DNA of 64,000 bases from Adiantum capillus-veneris (Eukaryota > Streptophyta > Polypodiopsida > Polypodiales > Pteridaceae): positions 103,698,355 to 103,762,354 of the forward strand of contig CM043943.1 of NCBI GenBank assembly GCA_014529385.2. The letters are read 5' to 3'. The translations under genes were made by a program, and so were the position numbers. Positions 1 through 10,487 of the stretch are shown here, piece by piece. Below the pieces are notes generated by a model that was given only the letters and a program-made list of their open reading frames with translations, ran no database searches and had not been told where the DNA came from. Every line of letters starts with the position of its first letter. Positions within the stretch are counted from its first letter, which is position 1.

Positions 1-219
1 CTATTTTTTACAACTTGGAACTCCCATTGAGCCCGTAACACATTAAAATATTACAATGGCTTGAAATAAGTCGGGAATTTACACTACGTGACCATTCTGG
101 GAAAACGTGGAAAATGTGTAACTCCAATCTTTACTGCTTCTTTGCATTCATCTGCGATGTGCATTCGTACGTCTTTGGTCTTAAGCAACTTCTGTTAACT
201 CACGTTGACTCAGTTAACA
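1..219 (-). repeat. 3' LTR of LTR-A, truncated by the window edge
   Basis: This matches the last ~190 bp of the LTR at 9341-10225 with few differences, apart from a roughly 30-bp segment (about 70-105) absent from the other copy. On the minus strand it begins TGTTAACTGAGTC at 219, directly after the polypurine tract. The rest lies beyond position 1. Confidence 0.85.
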
Positions 220-234
220 TTCCCCCCTTCCTAT
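220..234 (-). promoter_or_regulatory. Polypurine tract of LTR-A
   Basis: On the minus strand the sequence reads AGGAAGGGGGGAA immediately before the TGTTAAC that opens the 3' LTR. This is the expected place for the plus-strand primer of an LTR retrotransposon. Confidence 0.75.
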
Positions 235-1366
235 TTTAGTGTCCGTCTCCTCGGGCACTGTCGAAAAGTGTCCGTGGAGGCTGTGGAAGGTTTTGATTGG
301 TTGTTGATGGCCTGATTGTCTTCATTTTGTCATTGAATTTGTTGATGAGGTTCAATTTGTTGCAGCATCTTCTTGGTCGAATATGTCTGTTGTGAGATGA
401 TGCTGCATTTGTCCGTTGTAATAGCATAATGATGAGGCTTCTGTTTATTTATGAAAAGTATGTACAAGAGAAGTAGAATGATGAGGTTCTAAATTAGGGT
501 CTATAAACTGGATGACCAAAGGAAAAAAACCCAGTGGGAAAAAAGTGCCTTTGGAATAAGCACATTATTGGAGTACTTATTAGCATGGGAAATATTAATA
601 AAGTACTGAAGATTATTTTCTGATAGATATGGACATAAAGAGACAACAAATATGAAAGGGTAGCATGATGGAACATTGGTTTGCCTGTTGTAGTCTACTC
701 AAGGTGCATAGGTGGAAGCAAAAAAGAGTGTCTAATGCATATGTCCAATGATGGGACATCCTATTTATGCATACACAGAAATGCATGGGAAACAATATGC
801 TGTGCAAGAATGATTTTGAGGGGTAATTTAGAAAGATGGTGTAGCTATAAAAGTATATGACATGGCTTTGCAAGTTGGCACCCCTTTAAGAATGGTTTTT
901 GTTGATGAAGATAGTGTGCACTGTGCATGAGTGTTGGACTCTACGACACTCCACCAATTGTAAGTTAATAGACTTCGACTCTTATGCTCATCTCATCCAG
1001 CATGAGCGACATGACTTTAGATATGCTCAACTATTCCAGCTTGAGCGTAAGCGTAATAACTACAACTCTTAGCATAGAGTTTAATATGACTTGAAGCTTT
1101 GGGACTAATGCTTTGCTCATTTTATGGCTCATCAACCCGACTCTGACTATGTCAAAGAGTGTTTTTTGCACCCTGGCGACTTGACTTTTACATTCTTGTG
1201 CTTACTACAATAATTTCTTCAAGTAAAAGTAAGCTTGAATCCTCAAAAAGAGGATTACTGAAGGACCAAGCTGGCATTGAAGGTTTCTTTTGCCATACCT
1301 GTTTTATCATCTTTGAATCTACATTCGCGTAGGTTGGGTTGTCCTTCTTTGATTGTGAAGACTCCG
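235..1366 (-). other. 3' non-coding region of LTR-A
   Basis: Only short, uninformative open frames occur here. A small minus-strand frame near 1188-1394 continues the lysine- and serine-rich character of the coding block and contains one more tryptophan motif, but shows no domain. I treat the stretch as decayed coding end plus untranslated region. Confidence 0.5.
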
Positions 1367-2215
1367 TTATCCGTTTGATTTTCCAATTAGGCATGTTGAT
1401 AGGAGTCTTGATGTTGTTGTAGGCCTCTGCTGGTTATTGGCATTTAGCTTTTGACTAGGAGAATTGGAAGACTTAGGAATCCAAATCTCTTGATGACCTT
1501 TGTATCTCCTTTGTTGACTTTGTTGAGCTCTAGGTCCTGTTGAGCGCTTGAGATCTTCATGCAGGTCTAGTGTAGTTGCAGTTGGCTTGTGATTGACTGG
1601 TAGCCAAATCTTTACATAACTTGTGTAAAATCCTTGTCCAAGAGGAAAATTCTTTGAGATCCTTCTTTTTTGTGTATCCTCTTGTGAGTTGTGGTAGACT
1701 TCAACATCATTCAATGTTGTTATGTTGTATACCTGCTTCTTAGGTGTCCTAGGATATTGTCGAGGTTGATATCTTGTGGGCCTTCTATCTTGGGAGGGTC
1801 TTGATGTTACTTCATATGCTCTAACCTGCGGTTTTGGCACCCATATCTATTTGTTACCTTCATAGTACTCCTGTTCTTTTAAGCTCCACTGTGATGCTAT
1901 CCATCCCATGTGTTTGTCTTTCTGTGTTAATGTCGCGCCTTTAATCCAAACCGGATCATTGACTTTGACTTAAGTGCTCTAAACAAACACTTGCTTGAAT
2001 TTCCTTTGCTTTCCCGATTACTTTGGCTGAAATATCTTTGCTTTTTTGGGTGTCTCCTTAGAGGTTTCAGTTGGGTCAGCAATTGACTTGACATTTTGAA
2101 AGCCTGACTTGCTTGAAGAAGCTAATCCATGAGGGTTCTTTGATGTAGAGGCATATGCTATCACCTTCTTTGCTAGTCGGTGGAGGATCCACTTTAGCTT
2201 TACCTTTGTCTGCAA
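1367..2215 (-). pseudogene. C-terminal K/Q/S-rich coding remnant of LTR-A
   Basis: Two open segments in one frame (2215-2018 and 1840-1367) are joined by a stretch that also translates sensibly apart from stop codons. The product is rich in Lys, Gln, Ser and Thr. It has a recurring tryptophan motif of the form I-W-[IVL]-P: IWVPKPQ just before 1840, IWLPV and IWIPK within 1840-1367, and a related VWIKG further upstream. One IWIPK is preceded by RRYKG, a pentad also seen in the 4071-5693 frame, so the two parts probably share duplicated modules. I recognise no enzyme domain. It lies downstream of the second retropepsin-like domain, where a normal Ty3 element would carry reverse transcriptase. 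Confidence 0.5.
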
Positions 2216-2240
2216 GATTTGTCTTTGATTCTTGTGACTT

Positions 2241-3002
2241 CTACAACTCTGAATCTAGCATTAACGGTACGTGTAAATGTTGTTGGCTACCTCTTGGAAA
2301 AGAGAGTATTAGCATTTTATTTTCTTTGTAGGCCTTGTGATGGTCTAACCACTGATGTCCAATGATGACATTTGCAAGAATATCCTTTGAAGGCTTCACC
2401 TGAAACTTTACCTGCTCGTCGTGATTTTGGATGCTAAGGGTAGCAACCACTTCTTTTTGACTTGTAGACTTACCCATGATTTCTTTGTTACTTGGCTTGT
2501 CCTGAGTAGTCTCTAGAATTCTCAGAATGTTATCTGCAACCATATTGCAATTTCCTTCTTTATCCAGTAGAGCATTGCATCTGACACTTGCTCCTTTTCT
2601 ACTGCTAAGAACTACAGGTATTCTCATTGTTGGTGCTATTGAAGATCTATGTCCTACTTTTGTCATTGTCTCATATTGATCTAACTGTGTCTCTATGGAG
2701 GGTGACTTGAGACTTTGTTTTCCAATCTGACTTGCATCGGCTGATTCTGCTAGCAATGAGTGATTGAGCTTTGGACTGTGTATTTCTTTCTGATTGTCTG
2801 CAACCTCGTTCTTCTTAACTTCTAGCTTAGGTGGCATCCTTTTCTCAATAGCTTTCGTGGTTGCTCTTTTCTCTGTTTGATTTGCACTTGATATTTCTTG
2901 ATTTTCTTTAAGCTCTTCTGAAGTTCTGTTTGATGGAGATGAATTATCTTCAATAAGATTTGCTTTGGCATCCGTCCGCGGGTGACCAGTCCTGGTCTTC
3001 AT
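2241..3002 (-). pseudogene. Retropepsin-like domain 2 of LTR-A, active site degenerate
   Basis: A 253-residue open frame. Residues ~1-120 are a hydrophilic Lys/Ser/Glu-rich linker. From about residue 125 the pattern fits an aspartic protease of the Ty3 type: a strand, then CNALLDKEGNCN where functional enzymes have D-[ST]-G, and about 70 residues later VIIGHQWLDHHKA, matching the usual I-[IL]-G-x-x-W-L-x-x-H-x-A at the end of the fold. The aspartate remains, but Thr/Ser-Gly is replaced by Lys-Glu-Gly, so catalysis is doubtful. It follows the first degenerate domain (about 3010-3350) with a change of frame near 3000. It could be a protein-binding relic or simply decayed. Confidence 0.55.
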
Positions 3003-3009
3003 TCCTTGT

Positions 3010-3350
3010 TGTCTGTGATGACTCCGTTATGTTTGCATTTTGTATCTCTGACATCTTCTGGGCCATTGGCATTCCCATTATGATGTCGTCTGGCATATCT
3101 TTTGCTGTGATCACATGAAATTGAGCTATGATGATCTGTGAACTTACTTCAATGGTGGTGGAAATGATTCCCCAGTATTTTGCTCATTTGTTTCCAGATA
3201 TGCTCACAATTTCGAGAGCATCTTCCAACAGTGGTTGGCCACATCTTTTCCAAGTGCGAAAAGACATAAGGTTCTTGTCTAACTGAAAATCTAGCTTTAC
3301 TTCACTTGACAACTTTTCTTCGTTTTCACCAACCATGGTTGCACTTGATC
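3010..3350 (-). pseudogene. Retropepsin-like domain 1 of LTR-A, active site degenerate
   Basis: In the frame ending at 3184 the minus strand encodes VKLDFQLDKNLMSFRTW, followed by an open stretch to about 3010 that contains MPDDIIMGMPMAQ. This is the layout of a retropepsin: active-site loop, body, then the D-I-I-[LM]-G-M-x segment. At the catalytic position the sequence is LDKN instead of DTG or DSG. A single stop codon separates the halves. It is the first of two tandem protease-like domains and both have Asp-Lys at the active site. The frame differs from that of the upstream 253-residue frame, so at least one frameshift lies near 3330-3350. Confidence 0.45.
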
Positions 3351-4087
3351 TTCTCAGGATCCGTGTCTGAATTGATTGCTTTTGTTGTGGTAGTATCCTT
3401 CGGTTGAGCTTTATCTTCAACTTCTTTGCTTTGATCACCTGCAATTGAGGTTGACTCCATTGGCTGTGACACTGCACTTTTTTGCAATTGTTGAGCATTG
3501 TCTACCTCCATCTGAGTAACTCTTGATCTTAATAGATCCACTGTACTTTTTGACAGAATTTGTCTCTTCGGAGGAGATTTTGGTAGTGACCTTTGTGTAG
3601 ATTTCTGGACTTTAGCTTTTGTTGACTTTGACTTTTTTGTCACTTGTTCTGGCAGCTTGAGGCTTTGCATCATCTTCAGATAGTCTTTGACTTCAGTCGG
3701 AGCATCCATATGGGTTTGTACAAGATCATGACCTTGTTGATATTCGTTACCATGTGCATCTTGATATGCATATGTGAGCTTGGTCACATATAACTGTTTG
3801 AACACTATTGGATTTGTCGGCTTTTGACTCTGACTTGTGGAGATCAGTTGAAACTTTTGTCCCTGATAATCTTCATGTAAGCATTTGTCTGCAGACTCTG
3901 ATGGAATCTGGGTCAATTGGAAAATTCCAACAACCATATGATCTTTCAATGGTTTTTTCTTTGAAGGGGTCTGTTGGCTAGAAGCTCTAGGGTTTCTAAC
4001 TATTGTAGCATTGCATGGTACATAAGCTGAGCTTGATGGATTTACAGCTCCCCCCTTCCTCGGGTGATCACTAATAGCCTGCTTCAT
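3326..4087 (-). pseudogene. Second coding block of LTR-A, linker with [YF]xDxxG motifs
   Basis: A 253-residue frame beginning with ATG at 4087 and overlapping the end of the upstream frame by 17 bases. It is hydrophilic, with two copies of a short motif also seen in the 4071-5693 frame: HEDYQGQKF near residue 71 and YQDAHGNEY near residue 108. A Lys/Ser/Thr-rich tail leads into the first retropepsin-like domain after a frameshift. There is no recognisable enzyme. I read it as a structural or nucleocapsid-like spacer of a non-autonomous element. Confidence 0.45.
4038..4062 (-). other. Internal polypurine tract, near-copy of the 3' PPT
   Basis: Directly after the stop at 4071 the minus strand reads GAGGAAGGGGGGAGCTGTAA. 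The core AGGAAGGGGGGA is identical to the tract at the 3' LTR boundary, and both are followed within a few bases by TGT. It may be a second plus-strand priming site or a scar of an older 3' end. Function is inferred from sequence likeness only. Confidence 0.4.
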
Positions 4088-5693
4088 TGTAAGAGTTCAA
4101 AGTTGTTTGGCTTTGGTTTAGTCTCACCTTTTGGGACTGTGAAGGCACACTTTGGGTAGCACTGTTGATGTTTGGCATCTGTAACCCTTCTGCATAGTTT
4201 CCTATGTATCTTAGAGAAACATGACAAATTATTCCCCAAGTCAAGCTGTAGATAGCATTATCTTTGCCCTGATATTTTCTATCCCATGGGTCTCCTATGA
4301 TATGAGATTCTGTGGTTTCAGGACCCAAGGCATCATAAATGCTAGACTCTCGTCTATATCTACGACAGTTTTGGTCAAAGTATATGTTCGTTTGGTCACA
4401 ACATCGAAGCTTGATTTTCGTTGGAGGAGAGTTCGGCTCTGAACAAATTTATGGGTTCACTCGGGTAATATCCTTCATCTCTAGAGAGGATGGGCTATAA
4501 TAGATTCTTTCCTCTGAAATGAACCATCCTTTCTGATCTATCACTGGACTCACTTCTATGAGCTGGTATGCGGGCCATTCAAACACAGGTTGATCCTTTT
4601 TGTACAGTTTCCCCTTTTGGTCTACATAGTGTGCATACGAAGTATGTGTGCCGTACAATGCTAACATCATTCTGTTTGATGTGTCCCTTAGAATCGTGAA
4701 TGATTGCATACTTGGGGCTGTGGATGCAGAATCATTTGCAAATTAAACAGTCTTTTCAACCTTTGGTGATATGTCGATACCTTTACTAAATTCATGTAAG
4801 AATTTGTTGTTCAAAGAATCAATTTTAAGCTTTTCAGGTGCGTGTGCATCTTTATGTTGATTTTGAACTTGCAATGCTTTCACTAGTGCTTCTAATGTTA
4901 GTGCAGAATCATCTGATTGCATTAATAGTGACGGGTTTGATGCACTTACATCAAGATTTGCATTTCCAATTTTCTATGTACCTTGCTTGGTGGTTGATGT
5001 GTCCTTGTTTTCTGGGTTTCTTGGACAATATTCAAGAAAATGTCCACCTTTTTGTCCACAATCTGGGCAATACGCCATGACTGGTGGTATTCCAACTGGC
5101 TCTGTCATGTCAAGCTCTAGCTGAGAAGTTTCAGCTTCTATGTTGGCCAAGTTGTCAACATCTTCTTTTAAAACATCGAGCATCAAGCTATAGATTGCTT
5201 CATCTTGACCTTTGTACCGTCTTTGGCTTGGTTCTTCAATTCGATTGGCTTCAATTGATTGATCTGTTGGATCTTGCAATTCTGGTTCTCGGTTCTAGAT
5301 CTGACCACTGTAATCCATGTACAATGACCCTGATTGTATATGCACCAAATGGATGCTTTGCGGACTTGTGCTGATTTCTAGATAACCACTTGGATCAATT
5401 TTTTGCACTTCTATCTGCACCTCATCTTTGAGCTTGCAATACCTGGCTCCACTGAAGTCAGTGAACATTTGGGAGTTCTCTGAATCTGGCTTTACTCTGA
5501 TCAATAGGATCTTGGCTCCTGTGCTGATTTTGTTGCTCATCAAGTATCTATGGCCTTCTGAATCTGTGTACAAAAATTTATCCCCATTGTAGCCATATAG
5601 CTGTAAAATCTGGTCGGTTGCAGTTGTGTACGTGTTGCCACTGCTACTAGCATGCTCTGTTTTACTTGAACTCTCGGCTCGATTTGAGTCCAT
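4071..5693 (-). pseudogene. gag-like ORF of LTR-A with zinc knuckle and repeated motifs
   Basis: One reading frame of about 541 codons, starting with ATG at 5693 and closing at 4071, is interrupted by four nonsense codons (TAG at 5295, TAG at 4974, TAA near 4746, TAA near 4449). The text between the stops is coherent, so this is one decayed protein. Visible parts are three or four [YF]-x-D-x-x-G motifs in the first 130 residues (YTDSEGHRY, FTDFSGARY, YMDYSG) and further ones at YVDQKGKLY and IDQKGWF; a zinc-knuckle-like CPDCGQKGGHFLEYC, spaced C-x2-C-x5-H-x4-C, one residue longer than the usual CCHC; and a repeated module, RRYKGQDEAIYSL and RKYQGKDNAIYSL. The position after the leader and the zinc knuckle favour a Gag role. 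I cannot match the repeats to a named family. Confidence 0.6.
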
Positions 5694-7126
5694 GTTGGCT
5701 CAATCCACAAAAACTGTCAATTGGCAGATTTAGACGTTGCTTAACAGAATTTCTCTTGCTCGATTTTGATTAAACTGCTTTAGCCAAAGAACTTTTGTAG
5801 TTGACTTGCTCTTCAGATTCACAAGAGTTTGATTAACTCCAGCTCAAAAGTTTCAAAATTGATTGCAACCTTTTGAAACGATGAAAAACTGGGCCTTGAA
5901 CAGATTAATCTGCAATGCAGCTTGATTTGTCGATTTTCAGCTCCATTTTGACAAATTTAGAAATTTGTCTGCCCCTCATGGCTTCGGGTTGGTCATTTTG
6001 CTCGCTTTTTTCAGTCGTTGTTCTCAATTGTGCTCGCTTGCGATGTACTTCTCGGATTTTCTTTTTGGCTTCTGATTTGCTCGTGGGTGATTTTTTGCTT
6101 TTCTAAGTTTACTCGGCTCTTTCTAGGTTTTGCTGGTTCATTCTGGCACTTCCGGTGAGTTCCTTTTTATTTTTTCTAACTATTTGTGAAATTTTGACTT
6201 TTCTAAAATTTTTGGTCTTTTTATGATATTATTGGGAAAGTTTAATTTTTTTTTTATTTTTTCAATGAATTTTCTAAAAAAACATTTAGAAGATTTTCTG
6301 ATTTTTATGATTTTCTGGGATTTTTTCCGATCAATTTTAGATTTTTTAATGAATTTTTTGAGTTTTTACAAATTTTTTATGTTTTAGGGATTTATCTGTG
6401 TCAGTTTTTTATTTTTTATGATTTATTTGCAAATTTTTAGATTTTTCTGTGTTTTTTATTTTTTTGTGGATTTTCTATGTTTTTTTTCTATTTTTAATGA
6501 TTTTTCTATAAAGTTTTGATTTTTTGTAATTTTTACTTAGGTTTTTTTTTGTGAATTTTGATTGTTTTTTCCTTTTTCTATGAATTTTTTTATTTATTTG
6601 TGAGTTTTATATAGTTTTCTGTTTTTTTTTGTAATTTTTTAATCCCTTTTATTGATTTTTTTTCTTTATGACAAAATTTTTTGTGGAGTTTTTATGAAAT
6701 TTTTAATTTTCTGTGATATCTTCTTTTATGTTTTTGTGAATGTTTTCTATTCTCTTTTTTAAAATTTTCAATTTTATAATTCCTTTTTATGAGTTTTTTT
6801 ATAAGATTTTCTATTCTATTTGATTGATTTTATTAATGATTTTTTTTTGCAAAGTAAAATAAATAAATAAATAATCAAATAAAAACTTTATTATACTTCG
6901 CGTCCACTGGCAGCCCTGATGGCACACAGTAGGGGGCGAGGGAGACGGATTGGACAACGCCTTGGCAAGGGCAGGGCGTGGCCGCTGGCGTGCAGGCACA
7001 GAGAGAGCAGAGCGGGGTTCACTTGGCGGCGCGCTAGATACAGTTACAACAGCGCGTGTGTGGCTTTGGCGTGTAGCAAAAAGAGAGATTCCCAGGCAGA
7101 GAGAGAGTAGAGAGAGAGTGGGAGAG

Positions 7127-7130
<4 letters not shown>

Positions 7131-7171
<41 letters not shown>
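7131..7171. repeat. (GA)n microsatellite
   Basis: An uninterrupted GA run inside a wider GA-rich segment (about 7085-7340) of the LTR-A leader. The Arg-Glu-rich and Ser-Leu-rich open frames here are translations of the repeat. Confidence 0.95.
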
Positions 7172-7175
<4 letters not shown>

Positions 7176-7601
7176 GGGGGAAGGTTCACACGGATTGGGA
7201 GAGATGGGAGAGAGTAAGAGGGAGAAAAAGAGACAGAGAGAGAAGAGAGAGAAAGTAGGAGGAGGGTTTACGCGGGCTAGCAATGAACAAGAAGGGAGAG
7301 TTAGAGAGAGAGAATAAGGGGGAGAGAGAGTGAGGGTTAGAGGGAGATGAAGGAAAAGATGGGAGAGGTGCTAACCGAAGAAAATAAGGGCAACTTGAAA
7401 TTCTTCCAATTTTTTCTTTGTCAAAATTTAAAGCTTTTGCTGGTAAGTACATTAAGATTTGTGAAAATTTCTCGGTTTTCTTCAAGGCAAGCTCAAAATC
7501 TAACCGGGATTTTTAGGATTTCAGCCGGTTAAAATACACTGGACCCTTTTTTAAAAAAAACTTGGTCACGCACGGACAACGAGAGAGAGTGAGTGTGACG
7601 G

Positions 7602-7710
<109 letters not shown>

Positions 7711-7734
7711 ATGGGTGGTGTTCACTTGGAGAGA

Positions 7735-7846
7735 AAAAGAAGAAGAAGAAAGTTTTAACGCTGCAGGAAATTATCCCCAAGGACCGTAATGATCGGAGAT
7801 TTTTTATGCACCGCAAGGCACGGCGGGAGCCGAACCCAGCTTTTCC
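7735..7846 (-). mobile_element. tRNA-derived SINE, 5'-truncated copy
   Basis: The plus strand AGAAGAAGAAAGTTTTAACG matches the 3' end of the SINEs at 16512 and 16729. On the minus strand a box-B-like GGGTTCGGCTCCC (complement of about 7828-7841) precedes a conserved body and a TTC-repeat tail. The box A half is missing or unrecognisable. It is nested in the leader of LTR-A. Confidence 0.55.
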
Positions 7847-9320
7847 TTTTTTTATTTTTATTTTTTATTTTTATTTCCAAAAATAGACAAAAAAATTAGC
7901 CGGAAACTCCAAAAATCGTCAGAAAAAATCCCAAAAAATTCTAGGAATCTTAGAAAATTATCTTCATTCATAACAAAGCATTTTTGACACGCAAAATCAC
8001 ACCGAAAATAGGAGATTTTATCGAAAATGCCAATTTCAACAAAATTGTCCACCCTGCCCCCGAAAATGGTAAAACGCTCAAAGCTCAACCACGGGGGGCA
8101 CAAATGCGAACAAAATGATGCCGTAAATTTGCACACACTAAATAGCTCGTAAAGATCGCAAAATCAATTTTTGATGGAATTATCCAAAAATTAATGCAAA
8201 AATTAGCAAAAAATGGTCAAAAATTATCCGAAAAATACCCAAAATTTTTCTATAAGTTCTCCACACATTGGGGAATGGTGAGCCAAATAAAATTGCCAAA
8301 ACCACATCAATTCAATTGCCAACAATTTTATCAAAATTCAAGACTAGGCAATTGAAAATGGCAAAATTACCGACAAAATAAGGTCAAAAATTGACACAAT
8401 TAGAGTGTGTAAATCCCTGTTTTGAGCACAAAAACGCAGCATTTCATCATTACACACATCATTTATGCAATCAAAACATTGATTTAACCATGCAAATTAC
8501 ACACTTTTTAGGCAGACACACACTAAAAAATTGGTAGTTTTTGCCAATCTTTAGGTGCGCACACAAAAGGGTGAAATTTGTCGAATTTTCAATATGAATC
8601 ACAAATCAATAGTTGGGCATGTGCACAACACATATCAATCATCACAATTCAAAAAAGGTAACGCACACATTGATTTCTAGGTGCTCATAGGCAAAATAGT
8701 GCACACACACGTAAAATTAGCATGCACACACACTTGATTTTAGTGCACACACACTTGAAATTGACCATCCAAGCATGCAATTAACTCAATTAGGCACCCA
8801 ATTAGCAACACACATTCATCAACTAGCAATTGAAACTTATCAAATTCATGCACCGCCAATTCTTAAAAATTTCGACATTACGACGGCGTGAAAATGAATA
8901 ATCGCAAAATTTTCAATCCCTAACATCACATTGCATTGCATCAACGTAGCATAGTATTACATTGCATCATGGTGGGATTTCTACACAATTCTACACATAT
9001 CTAGATTCTAGGGAGGTTGCGAATACGACCTTGATTACCTTTCCGTTGAAGATTAATTGAATGGTCGAATGCTCCAATCCTTCATAGCACATTAGTAAGT
9101 TAGCAAAAATTAGTCAAATTAGCAAGGGATTAGTGAGAAATTAGAGTGTGTAAACACACAATTGGCAAGATATGGTCACACATTAGGGAATTATGAACAC
9201 AATGCTTCACACACACACATTCAAAATCCACAAAAACATAAACACACAAGTGAAATTAGTAGTGAAATTAGTGAGGGAACGCATTTGTTTATGCCACAAT
9301 TACACTAGCGTAGGCCACCG

Positions 9321-9338
9321 TCCTCGGCAACGACGCCA
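9321..9338 (-). promoter_or_regulatory. Primer binding site of LTR-A, tRNA-Asp type
   Basis: The minus strand reads TGGCGTCGTTGCCGAGGA two bases inside the LTR. From memory, Tat/Athila elements use TGGCGCCGTTGCCGGGGA, complementary to tRNA-Asp; this copy differs at two of 18 positions. Confidence 0.75.
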
Positions 9339-9340
9339 AA

Positions 9341-10225
9341 TGTCGGGGGTCCCATCGTTACAATAGCTCCAATGACCAACAAAATTATCAATCCGGAGGG
9401 ATGAGCTACCCGGCTAGGGCATGGAAACACTCACACGGTTAGTGAGCTAATCATGGCAACACAAATGGTTAACTCTACGAGGTGAGCTTCTCGGCCTATG
9501 GAGGAGCTAAGCTGCAATGAAGGGCAATCTCCATATCCACTTCTCTTCACCTCTAATCAACCCAATCACACATACTATGATTGCAAGACGCACACAACAC
9601 TAATCCTATCATGCAATACACTAATCACAAACACACACACATAGATCTATCGAGCACCACACTCCAATCAAACCTACATGCACACACAAGCAAAAGATGG
9701 CAATCACACAAGATTAGAGAGGGATTAACCACTAATTAGTGTAGATCTAGCTAATCTAAGCATCATGGGCAATCATAAAGAAGCATGAGAGAGGCATAGT
9801 GAGAGAGAATGAATCATTGATTAGTGTTAATCAAGTCTCATGAGCAAAGAGAATCTCAAGGACTCCATAGCCACACACCTCAAGAGCTCTCACCAAAGAG
9901 TGCTCTCAACAAATGAGCTTGAGAACCCTAATTTCTTTCACACACTACCTTATATACCTAGGGTAAAAATATGCAATGTCCGGGCGCCCAAGGCGTTTAG
10001 GGCTCACCACTTACCGAATCTGCAACCTAGGGACAGTAAGTGACCTATTCTTTACAACTTGGAACTCCCATTGAGCCCGTAACACATTAGATATTACAAT
10101 GGCTTGAAAAACGTGGAAAATGTGTAACTCCAATCTTTACTGCTTCTTTGCATTCATCCTCGATGTGCATTCGCACGTCTTTCGTCTTTAGCACCTTCTG
10201 TTAACTGACGTTGACTCAGTTAACA
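9341..10225 (-). repeat. 5' LTR of LTR-A (885 bp)
   Basis: On the plus strand it runs from TGTCGGGGGTCCC to GTTAACA, so it has TG...CA termini in either orientation. The inner end abuts the primer site and the outer end matches the partial LTR at 1-219. It holds a TATA box for minus-strand transcription at about 9950. Confidence 0.85.
9949..9958 (-). promoter_or_regulatory. TATA box of the LTR-A promoter
   Basis: The minus strand reads GGTATATAAGG in the middle of the LTR, in the orientation needed to transcribe the element. A start about 30 bases downstream, near 9920, is inferred. Confidence 0.5.
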
Positions 10226-10300
10226 ATACTACAGGTGGGTGTATACACATTTAGAAACTCAGGCTTCTTTAGCCGTGCCCTTGCTATGGGCTCTAGACGC

Positions 10301-10487
10301 ATTGACACAATGAGGATCTTGTGATGACAGTTGTATAGTGAGAGCTACAGTATTGAGATCAGTTTGGCAGTTCAAAAATGCATTACTCACAAGATCCTCA
10401 TTGACACAATGAGGATCTTGAGATGACAGTTGTATAGTGAGAGCTACAGTATTGAGATCAGTTTGGCAGTTCAAAAATGCATTACTC
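10301..10487. repeat. Tandem duplication, 99-bp unit, 1.9 copies
   Basis: The segment beginning ATTGACACAATGAGGATC at 10301 restarts at 10400 with almost no change. Each junction carries the inverted pair GAGGATCTTGT / ACAAGATCCTC. A small minus-strand open frame spans it and therefore contains a duplicated peptide; I do not think it is a gene. Confidence 0.9.

Noticed and set aside
4838-5374. Plus-strand frames of 80-96 codons across the LTR-A coding block
   Set aside because: They lie opposite the coherent minus-strand frame with zinc knuckle and repeats; shadow frames.
7044-7283. Long Ser-Leu / Arg-Glu frames on both strands
   Set aside because: Direct translations of (CT/GA)n repeats; the same appears at 13715-14010, 17358-17804, 36580-37083 and 37431-37764.
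10259-10474. 71-codon minus-strand frame with a duplicated peptide
   Set aside because: The peptide repeat is a by-product of the 99-bp DNA duplication; no motif and no other support.
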